Shown here: positions 56,906 through 64,000 of the stretch, in pieces | How the letters are laid out: every line of letters begins with the position of its first letter | Position numbering within the stretch: the first letter of the stretch is position 1 | The notes under the pieces: generated by a model | The model's database searches: none | What the model was told of the DNA's origin: nothing | What the model saw: only the letters and a program-made list of their open reading frames with translations | Position numbers and translations under genes: made by a program | From: Vibrio nereis NBRC 15637 | GTDB lineage: Bacteria > Pseudomonadota > Gammaproteobacteria > Enterobacterales > Vibrionaceae | DNA: 64,000 nt | Assembly: GCF_001591105.1 (NCBI RefSeq) | Contig: NZ_BCUD01000019.1 | Location: forward strand, 1 to 64,000 | Direction: 5' to 3'

Positions 56906-58213
56906 CTAAATAAGTAAACCACCAAATGTAAAGCCCAGAGCCACTGCTGAGGCAATCGTGACCACACCTGGAATAAAGAATGGGTGGTTAAACACATACT
57001 TACCGATACGTGTTGAGCCAGTATCGTCCATTTCCACTGCTGCCAGTAAGGTTGGGTAAGTTGGCAGAACAAACAGCGCACTAACCGCGGCAAAAGACGC
57101 AACCGCTGTCAGTGGCGCAACACCAATCGCCAGCGCAGCTGGCATCAGTGCAACCGTTGTGGCGCCTTGCGAGTAAAGCAGCATCGAAGCGAAAAACAGC
57201 ACCATAGCCAACATCCATGGGTAGTCTGCGAGTAGCTCACCCGCGACTTCTTTGATTTCATTGACGTGCGCATTAACAAAGGTTGAGCCTAGCCATGCGA
57301 CACCCAGTACACAAACACACGCAGTCATGCCTGAACGAAACGTCGACGCTGACGGGATTTTCGCCGCATCGATTTTAGTGATAAGGACGATCACCGCTGC
57401 GGCGGCAAGCATGACCGTCATGATCGCTTCGTTGCGGCCTAGGGCAGGGTCAACAATAAGGCCAACCGATTTAGAAATGGCTGCGGCGTAACACACCACA
57501 AAACCAATCGCGGCCAAGAAAATATAAGTCGCGGTTTTCGCGGTCGGCAAAATATTACGCTGAGTCGGTGTGGTGAGTTTGATCAGGCCTTGCTCTAAAC
57601 GCTCCTGATAAACCGGATCATTTTTCAGTTCGCCACCCATAAAATTCGCCACAAACGCGCCAATCATGCAAGCGGTGAAAGTGGTTGGAATACACACGGC
57701 CAAAAGCGTTAGGTAATCAACCCCTTTTGGTGCCAACATCGCGGCAAACGCGACCACGGCCGCGGAAATCGGCGAAGCCGTAATAGCGATTTGAGAGGCA
57801 ACAACCGCAATCGATAGTGGGCGAGAAGGACGAACACCTTGGCCTTTGGCGACTTCAGCAATCACCGGCAGAGTTGAAAACGCAGTATGGCCGGTACCCG
57901 CCATCAGCGTCATTAAAAACGTAACAATCGGCGCGTAAAAAGTGATTCGTTCAGGGTGTTTGCGCAAAAAGTTCTCGGCCACTTGTACCAGCCAATCCAT
58001 ACCGCCCGCCACTTGCATGGCTGCGATCGCAGTAATGACCGACATAATGATCAAGATAACATCGACAGGAATAAAAGCCTGGCTAGTCGGCACGCCCAAG
58101 ATGAGAGAAAGTGCAATCACACCTGCGCCACCCGCCAAACCAATACCAATGCCGCCAATTCTTGCTCCCAAGAATATGAAGAGCAGAACGGTAAAGAGCT
58201 CCACAGCAATCAT
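56906..58213 (-). CDS. dcuA: Anaerobic C4-dicarboxylate exchanger DcuA
   Basis: This is 435 residues with about ten membrane segments. The start ELFTVLLFIFLGARIGGIGI, the LMAGTGHTAFSTLPVIAEVA loop near residue 110, and AITASPISAAVVAFAAML near 150 are those of Dcu carriers. It exchanges aspartate, fumarate and succinate. Placement after aspA and the sequence favour DcuA over DcuB. A 152-bp gap separates it from aspA. Confidence 0.9.
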   Translation of the reverse strand: MIAVELFTVLLFIFLGARIGGIGIGLAGGAGVIALSLILGVPTSQAFIPVDVILIIMSVITAIAAMQVAGGMDWLVQVAENFLRKHPERITFYAPIVTFLMTLMAGTGHTAFSTLPVIAEVAKGQGVRPSRPLSIAVVASQIAITASPISAAVVAFAAMLAPKGVDYLTLLAVCIPTTFTACMIGAFVANFMGGELKNDPVYQERLEQGLIKLTTPTQRNILPTAKTATYIFLAAIGFVVCYAAAISKSVGLIVDPALGRNEAIMTVMLAAAAVIVLITKIDAAKIPSASTFRSGMTACVCVLGVAWLGSTFVNAHVNEIKEVAGELLADYPWMLAMVLFFASMLLYSQGATTVALMPAALAIGVAPLTAVASFAAVSALFVLPTYPTLLAAVEMDDTGSTRIGKYVFNHPFFIPGVVTIASAVALGFTFGGLLI

Positions 58214-58332
58214 ATGAAATACCTCATTAAGTGAATTGTGAATCTGATTATCTAAAAACTCGCGAGATGAATGCTTAAATAATCAGAAGAAAGACCTTGC
58301 TCAGAGTGGTGTTTATGGGGTGAGACCCTAAA

Positions 58333-58354
58333 AAGGGCCCCGTTTGGGACCCTT
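58333..58354 (-). terminator. Hairpin after aspA
   Basis: AAGGGCCCC (58333-58341), GTTT loop and GGGACCCTT (58346-58354) pair with one mismatch. Five T's follow on the minus strand. It may partly separate aspA from dcuA expression. Confidence 0.75.
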
Positions 58355-58365
58355 GGTAGATGCGA

Positions 58366-59820
58366 CTATTCGTAGCGCTTCGCTTTATACTTAGGATGCA
58401 TAAAGTTTTCAACAGAAAGGATATCGTCTAGCTCTTCTGAAGTTAGAAGACCACGTTCTAGAACGACTTCACGTACGCTCTTGCCTGTTTCAGCACAAAT
58501 CTTACCGACAATGTCACCTTCGTGGTGGCCAATGTATGGGTTTAGGTAAGTCACGATACCGATAGAGTTGTATACGTAGTTCTCACAAGTTTCTTTGTTT
58601 ACGGTGATGCCATCGATACACTTGTCGCGTAGGTTGACACACGCATTAGAAAGCAGCGAGATAGACTCAAACATACTTTGTGCGATCACTGGCTCCATCA
58701 CGTTCAGCTGTAGCTGACCGCCTTCGGCTGCGAACGACACTGTATTGTCGTTACCCAGAACTTTAAAGCACACTTGGTTGACCACTTCAGGCACAACTGG
58801 GTTTACTTTCGCTGGCATGATTGAAGAACCAGCTTGAAGCTCAGGTAGGTTCAGTTCGTTCAGACCTGCACGTGGACCAGAAGAAAGCAGACGTAGGTCG
58901 TTACAGATCTTAGACAGCTTCACAGCAAGGCGTTTTAGTGCGCCGTGCGTCATTACGTAGGCGCCACAGTCAGACGTCGCTTCGATAAGGTCTTCAGCTG
59001 GAACAACCTCTAAGCCAGTCACGTCTGCAAGGTGTTTGATCGCGAGTGCTTGGTAACCTTGAGGCGTGTTCAAACCTGTACCGATAGCCGTGGCACCCAG
59101 GTTGATTTCTAGTAGCAGTTTTGATGTGTACTCAAGCGCACGAATTTCTTCGTTTAGCGTCACTGCCCAAGCGTGGAACTCTTGGCCCACGGTCATCGGT
59201 ACTGCGTCTTGTAGCTGGGTACGGCCCATCTTCAGTACGCCTTTGAACTCTTGGCTCTTAAGCTCGAAGGCACCTTTTAGGTATTCAATCGTTTCAATCA
59301 GTTTTTGTACGCTATTGTATACCGCGATACGGAAACCGGTTGGGTACGCACAGTTGGTTGATTGGCTCTTGTTGACGTGATCGTTCGGGTTAATGAACTC
59401 GTATTGGCCTTTCTCCTTGCCCATCAGTTCAAGTGCCACGTTGGCGATCACTTCGTTGGTGTTCATGTTCACTGACGTGCCCGCACCACCTTGGAATACG
59501 TCTGATGGGAATTGATCCATGCACTTACCTGTTTCAAGGATCAAATCACACGCTTCGATAACGTAGTTCGCCACATCTTTTGGAATTGCACCCAGCTCTT
59601 TGTTGGCAAGCGCGGCTGCTTTTTTGGTCATGATCATACCGCGGACAAATTCCGGTACATCAGAAATGGTTACGTTAGAAAGGTTGAAGTTTTCGATTGC
59701 GCGTAGGGTATGAATGCCGTAGTAAGCATCCGCCGGAACGTGGCGCTCACCAAGTAGATCTTCTTCAATGCGTGTAGCAGTGTTCGATGTTTTTGGAGCA
59801 TCAGTTAGGGTAGCCATCAC
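58366..59820 (-). CDS. aspA: Aspartate ammonia-lyase
   Basis: This is 484 residues with the fumarase/aspartase signature [18 protein letters not shown] near residue 325, the [18 protein letters not shown] region near 110 and [17 protein letters not shown] near 147. It splits aspartate into fumarate and ammonia. The protein is about 10 residues longer at the N-terminus than E. coli AspA. A second Met directly follows the first and could be the start. It is transcribed before dcuA. Confidence 0.97.
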   Translation of the reverse strand: MMATLTDAPKTSNTATRIEEDLLGERHVPADAYYGIHTLRAIENFNLSNVTISDVPEFVRGMIMTKKAAALANKELGAIPKDVANYVIEACDLILETGKCMDQFPSDVFQGGAGTSVNMNTNEVIANVALELMGKEKGQYEFINPNDHVNKSQSTNCAYPTGFRIAVYNSVQKLIETIEYLKGAFELKSQEFKGVLKMGRTQLQDAVPMTVGQEFHAWAVTLNEEIRALEYTSKLLLEINLGATAIGTGLNTPQGYQALAIKHLADVTGLEVVPAEDLIEATSDCGAYVMTHGALKRLAVKLSKICNDLRLLSSGPRAGLNELNLPELQAGSSIMPAKVNPVVPEVVNQVCFKVLGNDNTVSFAAEGGQLQLNVMEPVIAQSMFESISLLSNACVNLRDKCIDGITVNKETCENYVYNSIGIVTYLNPYIGHHEGDIVGKICAETGKSVREVVLERGLLTSEELDDILSVENFMHPKYKAKRYE

Positions 59821-60143
59821 AGGATCCTTAGATAATTATTCTGATAATAAAGTAAATCACTCGCCATTCTGCAATTTAAGAATCCATTCGCCAGAATTTT
59901 AGGCTGTCAATCCGTACTGACTTATGTGGCACATCATACTGTACCTACGGCATAAAAATAGTAGCTGGATCACCTTTTTTGCTTTTGTTTCGTCAAAGTT
60001 TTGCAAGATATGAACAGCGTATAAACGGCCGCGGATTTATTCACCAATGAGCAATGATTAGGTGCGCTAGACACGTTTTTTTACTGCTTAGATTTGAGCT
60101 GATTCAGCAGAGCACGTACACTGAACACAACAAAGGAGGGCGT
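59821..60143. other. Divergent promoter region of aspA and fxsA
   Basis: This 323-bp gap serves both directions. A poor CRP-like sequence lies at 59956-59977 (16 of 22, only the right half convincing). No RNA gene or repeat is evident. The frame reaching back to 60054 is open, but the ribosome binding site points to 60144. Confidence 0.4.
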
Positions 60144-60665
60144 GTGTTTCCTATCTTATTATTACTGTTTATTTTTGTTCCTATTATCGAAATAGGCCTG
60201 TTTATTTCAGTGGGCGGTTACCTTGGCTTGTGGCCGACCATTGCGCTTGTGTTGATCACCGCGTTTGTTGGTGCGTCGTTGGTTCGCAGTCAAGGCTTGC
60301 AGACGTTAATGTCAGTGCAAGGTCGCCTTCAGCAAGGTGAATTGCCAGCGCAACAAATTCTGGAAGGTGTCATGCTTGCAGTCGCGGGTGTGTTGCTGTT
60401 AACCCCAGGTTTTATGACCGATGGTTTAGGTATGTTGGTATTGTTGCCTGCGCCTCGCGCGGCCATCGCCAAATATCTGATGAGTAAAATGGTGGTGAAG
60501 TCTGTGGGCGGCGGTTTCCACGGCAGCTTTCATCAAGGACCATTTAACCAAGACCCTTTTAATGATGATCCGTTTAAGCGTGATCCGTTTGACTCCCAAA
60601 AGGGGGACACCTTTGAAGGTGAGTACGAACGTAAAGACGACGATGATCGCAACAAGCTGAATTAA
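60144..60665 (+). CDS. fxsA: FxsA family membrane protein
   Basis: From a GTG at 60144, placed after AAGGAGG, this is 173 residues. Three to four membrane segments are seen (FPILLLLFIFVPIIEIGLF, then TIALVLITAFVGASLVRSQG, then GVLLLTPGFMTDGLGMLVLL), as in FxsA/YeaL-like proteins. In E. coli FxsA eases exclusion of phage T7 by F. The tail has four pentapeptide repeats (GPFNQ, DPFND, DPFKR, DPFDS) and a charged end. The Asp-Pro-Phe repeats are not part of the core family. Confidence 0.9.
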   Translation: MFPILLLLFIFVPIIEIGLFISVGGYLGLWPTIALVLITAFVGASLVRSQGLQTLMSVQGRLQQGELPAQQILEGVMLAVAGVLLLTPGFMTDGLGMLVLLPAPRAAIAKYLMSKMVVKSVGGGFHGSFHQGPFNQDPFNDDPFKRDPFDSQKGDTFEGEYERKDDDDRNKLN

Positions 60666-60686
60666 GCTGCATATTTTTCTCAGTCG

Positions 60687-60713
60687 AAAGGCGCTCTTAG
60701 GAGCGTCTTTTTT
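60687..60713 (+). terminator. fxsA terminator
   Basis: AAAGGCGCTC (60687-60696), TTAG loop and GAGCGTCTTT (60701-60710) form a stem with one weak pair, followed by further T's. Confidence 0.85.
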
Positions 60714-60974
60714 GTTTTTGGCTGATTTGTAAGCATATTTTAAAGAAACAAACAGTGAGATTGGATATATAACTCTAATAAATATTCACAAAATAAATCA
60801 TTGAATTCAAAAGCTGTTGAAATATGCATGACATTCAACTTATCGCACACAAACAAGAGATATTGATCTCATAAATTATGAGTGTAATTTTACATTCATA
60901 CATCTGAATATGATATTTGCCACAATTCGTCAACAAATGGGCGTCGACAAAATATAACGAATGGTGGTGGAACA

Positions 60975-63935
60975 ATGAATCGTAAACATACTCCCAAACT
61001 TTTAACCCTCTGTATTGCTTCTGCTTTGTCGGGTGCAGCACACGCCGACATTATCCTTTCACAATACGTGGAAGGTAGCAGATACAACAAAGCGATTGAA
61101 ATTGCTAATACTGGAGACAGCGCTGTCACACTGACAGGCTATGAACTTGCTAAGTCGTCTAATGGTGGTGGAAGTTGGGGCAGTAAGCTTGATCTAAGCC
61201 AAGTGACGCTGGAAGCCAAGCAGGTTTACGTGTTGGCTCATGGGGATGCCAGTGCGGAAATTCTGGCAGTGGCAAATGATACGGATAAAAACGTCACGAA
61301 TTTTAATGGTGATGACCCTATCGCACTACTAAAAGACGGCGAAGTACATGATGTGCTAGGCGCGATGGAGGGAGTAAAGTTCGGGGAAAATCAAACCTTA
61401 GTCCGCAACAGCGATGCGTTGGCCCCATCGAGCACCCACGACCAATCGCGCTGGACGCCATTTGCCAGAGACAATATTGACGGTTTAGGGGCATTGAATA
61501 CCGTTGAACCACCAGCACCATTTGCGTGTGAGGTTGATGGCGCAGCTCCTACCTTTACCGCTATCCAAGATATCCAAGGCGAAGGCGTATCTTCACCATT
61601 AATTGATGGCGACTCGTATATCACCACTGAAGAACATTTTGTCACGGGTGTCGTCACGGCCGTAACCACTGGCTTAACCAAAGGTTTCTACCTACAAGCT
61701 CTGGATAATGACAACAATGACGCCACTTCGGAAGGTCTGTTTGTTCACACTGACTTCGCGGACTCAAAGTTAAAAGCGGGTGACGTCGTTTGTGTTAAAG
61801 GTAAAGTGCAAGAGTATTACAGCAACACGCAACTATCTTCAGACGCGAACAGCTACACGACAACGAGCACCTCAGACGCGGTGACTGTCACACCGCTAGT
61901 AGTGAAAGAGGGCGAGACACTTCGCGAGGCACTCGAACGCCATGAAGGCATGCAGATAGAGCTGGATGCCGCTAGCGAGCTGTTTGTGACGCGGAACTTC
62001 TCTTATGACTACGACGCAAAACGCAACAACATGCTGTTATCGCATGAGTCACCATTGTTTAAGCCTACTCAGTTGCATGCTGCGGAAAGCGCTGAAGCGG
62101 TTGCGCTGGCAGAGCAGAACAAGAATAACCGCGTTGTATTGGAATCAGATGGTTACGCGCCAAATGGTCAAATTCCTTACTACCCAGATTTTGCCAAAGA
62201 CTTCGACCAAAATGGATCGTCTGAGCATCACATTCGCTTAGGCTCTCGCGTTGAAGGTTTACAAGGTGTCGTTAACTACAGCTACAACGAATACCGCCTG
62301 ATCGCGACCAATGACGTGACGAACACCAACTTTGTGACAGCCGGTGAAGGTTTTGATGTAACGCGTAAAGAAGCGCCGAGCATTATGGATTCTGATATGC
62401 GTGTCGCCAGCTTTAACGTATTGAACTATTTCACCTCGGTGGCGGATAGCGGCAATGTCAACCCGACAGGGCAAAACCGCGGCGCGAAAAGCAATGAAGA
62501 GTTCCTGCTCCAGCAAGCAAAAATTGTCGCGGCCATGAATAAGATGGATGCCGACATCATTGGTTTGATGGAAATCGAGAACAACGGTTTTGGCGAAGGC
62601 AGTGCACTACAAAACTTAGTCGATGCACTGAATGCTGACATTGATGATCACAACGATCACTACAGCTACGTGGAAATTGCTGCTGATGACAAACATCAAG
62701 GGGAATATTTTGGTACCGACGCGATCATGGTCGCGATCCTTTATCGTGCAGACGCGGTGACGCCAAAAGAGGCCGCAAAAGTCATTCTTACCCCTGAGCA
62801 GCACATCGCCGAAAACACCATTACGCGTAACGAAGGTGAAGGTAACCCTGCTTACGATAAGTACCAGCGTTATAGCTTATTCCAGACTTTTACCGTCAAA
62901 GAAACGGGCGAAGATTTCTCTGTGGTAGTGAATCACTTCAAATCTAAAGGCTCTGAATGTATCGAAGAGTGGATCGCGGGTGTGGAAGAGAGTGAACCGT
63001 CTGATCTACAAGGTAACTGTAACGCGTTCCGTGTCTCTGCTGCGAAAGCGGTGGGCGAAGCCATAAAAAACGTGAAGGGCGATGTACTGGTGATGGGCGA
63101 TCTGAATGCTTACGGCATGGAAGACCCACTACTGACATTAACTGACTACTCTCAAGAGAAATACGGCCGCGAGATTTACACCGCATCGTATACCACACTG
63201 GGTGAAGACGAGCAGGGTAACAAGAAGTCTTATGAACCCGCAGGCGCGAAGATCGAACAAGGTTATGGTTACATCAACCTGAATACCATGCTGCATGGAG
63301 TGGACACCTTCTCTTACACTTACTCGGGTGAATTGGGTAACCTTGACCATGCGCTAGCGAGCAGTAGCTTGGCGAAAAAAGTGGTCGCGATAGAGGATTG
63401 GCACATCAATGCACTAGAAAGTAACTTGTTTGAGTACAGCAGCAAGTACACTGGCAATATGCCGAAGTACAACGACGCGTTCTCCGCTTCGGATCATGAT
63501 CCGGTGATCATTGCGATTGATTTGCCTGATACAGAACTTAAGCTGCCGGTTGTTGGCGATAACTTGAAAGTAAAAGTTCGTCTACCAGTTGGTACGGTGG
63601 TTGGCGATAAAGTCACGGTGACACTGACCGAGAGTGGTGCGGCAAAACGCATGTCGAGCGGTGAAGACTCATCAGGTTTGACTGCAACGGCAACGGTTGA
63701 TCAGAGCGATATCGATAGCAGAAACATTGAGGTCGAGTTTGCTCAAGCACCAGCAACAGGTTCCTATACGTTGGAAGAAAAAGTCACTAGCGCAGACGGA
63801 AGCGTAGAAAAGTATGTGGCGACTCGCGTAGTTGAAATACAAGCACCAGAGCAGAGTGAATCGAACGGTGGCTCTGTTGGTTGGGGACTGATGGCTGCCT
63901 TGTCTGGCCTATTGGCTTGGCGCCGTCGTCGTTAA
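60975..63935 (+). CDS. ExeM/Xds-type extracellular nuclease with GlyGly-CTERM
   Basis: This is 986 residues. A signal peptide ends near ALSGAAHA (residue 24). A lamin-tail domain follows (LSQYVEGSRYNKAIEIANTG), then an OB-fold region (about 215-310), then an endonuclease/exonuclease/phosphatase domain: ASFNVLNYFTS near 475, IGLMEIENNGFGEG near 528, VMGDLNAYGMEDP near 704 and SASDHDPVIIAID near 836. The end has GGSVGWGLMAALSGLLAWRR, a GlyGly-CTERM signal processed by rhombosortase. Such proteins are secreted by type II secretion and degrade extracellular DNA. No promoter elements are distinct in the 253 bp upstream. Confidence 0.93.
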   Translation: MNRKHTPKLLTLCIASALSGAAHADIILSQYVEGSRYNKAIEIANTGDSAVTLTGYELAKSSNGGGSWGSKLDLSQVTLEAKQVYVLAHGDASAEILAVANDTDKNVTNFNGDDPIALLKDGEVHDVLGAMEGVKFGENQTLVRNSDALAPSSTHDQSRWTPFARDNIDGLGALNTVEPPAPFACEVDGAAPTFTAIQDIQGEGVSSPLIDGDSYITTEEHFVTGVVTAVTTGLTKGFYLQALDNDNNDATSEGLFVHTDFADSKLKAGDVVCVKGKVQEYYSNTQLSSDANSYTTTSTSDAVTVTPLVVKEGETLREALERHEGMQIELDAASELFVTRNFSYDYDAKRNNMLLSHESPLFKPTQLHAAESAEAVALAEQNKNNRVVLESDGYAPNGQIPYYPDFAKDFDQNGSSEHHIRLGSRVEGLQGVVNYSYNEYRLIATNDVTNTNFVTAGEGFDVTRKEAPSIMDSDMRVASFNVLNYFTSVADSGNVNPTGQNRGAKSNEEFLLQQAKIVAAMNKMDADIIGLMEIENNGFGEGSALQNLVDALNADIDDHNDHYSYVEIAADDKHQGEYFGTDAIMVAILYRADAVTPKEAAKVILTPEQHIAENTITRNEGEGNPAYDKYQRYSLFQTFTVKETGEDFSVVVNHFKSKGSECIEEWIAGVEESEPSDLQGNCNAFRVSAAKAVGEAIKNVKGDVLVMGDLNAYGMEDPLLTLTDYSQEKYGREIYTASYTTLGEDEQGNKKSYEPAGAKIEQGYGYINLNTMLHGVDTFSYTYSGELGNLDHALASSSLAKKVVAIEDWHINALESNLFEYSSKYTGNMPKYNDAFSASDHDPVIIAIDLPDTELKLPVVGDNLKVKVRLPVGTVVGDKVTVTLTESGAAKRMSSGEDSSGLTATATVDQSDIDSRNIEVEFAQAPATGSYTLEEKVTSADGSVEKYVATRVVEIQAPEQSESNGGSVGWGLMAALSGLLAWRRRR

Positions 63936-63959
63936 TTAACTCTCCGAGCGTAATTTCCC

Positions 63960-63992
63960 AATGCCAGCCGTGAATTCGGCTGGCATTTTTTA
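63960..63992 (+). terminator. Terminator of the nuclease gene
   Basis: AATGCCAGCCG (63960-63970), TGAATT loop and CGGCTGGCATT (63977-63987) are perfect, followed by a T run to about 63991. Confidence 0.92.
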
Positions 63993-64000
63993 TGTCTCGC

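Noticed and set aside
59956-59977. CRP site upstream of aspA
   Set aside because: Only the right half resembles the consensus. The left half lacks TGTGA.

Overview
The window is a stretch of a Vibrio chromosome. The genus call rests on protein families and gene order: hupA flanked by yjaG and a DUF1481 gene, purHD, dusB-fis, the CrbS/CrbR acetate switch next to acs and actP, an arginine deiminase operon beside pyrBI, and a GlyGly-CTERM nuclease of the ExeM/Xds type. I cannot name the species. Most of the window is ordinary core genome. The variable part is the first 14 kb.

1-14 kb, surface polysaccharide region. A membrane-bound nucleotide-sugar dehydratase (602-2542) lies among dead insertion sequences: two ISAs1-type fragments, an IS66-type remnant, and a full-length IS3-family element with intact ends, a 3-bp target duplication and a broken transposase. 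Reading leftward from about 14 kb, wza-wzb-wzc (outer-membrane exporter, phosphatase, tyrosine autokinase) is followed by a complete yjbEFGH exopolysaccharide operon. This operon has an internal terminator just after the small Ala/Gly/Thr-rich yjbE.

14-32 kb, housekeeping. It holds groES-groEL with a heat-shock-type promoter, ugd, a uracil-DNA glycosylase family gene, a 2-hydroxyacid dehydrogenase, yjaG, a CNNM/CBS protein, hupA, the DUF1481 lipoprotein, purH-purD with a PurR-like box, zntR, prmA, dusB-fis, and aroQ-accB-accC.

32-46 kb, acetate metabolism. acs, a DnaQ-like exonuclease, a cNMP/CBS/DUF294 protein, an MFS transporter, the transporter-kinase hybrid crbS, a small unknown membrane-anchored protein, actP-yjcH, marC and the response regulator crbR lie together. 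CrbS/CrbR is known in other vibrios to control acs.

46-60 kb, redox, arginine, pyrimidine and anaerobic functions. It holds dsbD, an ArgR with an unusual ligand-site Asn, pyrB-pyrI with its pyrL attenuator, arcA-arcC-argF, a YfcC-type transporter, dcuA and aspA. CRP-like and FNR-like sites lie in the long gaps. The carbamoyl-phosphate makers and users (arcC, argF, pyrB) sit side by side.

60-64 kb. fxsA, with a short pentapeptide repeat tail, is followed by the large secreted nuclease gene. I saw no tRNA, rRNA, CRISPR array, prophage or toxin cassette. I found no clearly new multi-gene system. The most promising leads are the ArgR variant, a 97-bp palindromic element after argF, and the yjbE/yjbF terminator.
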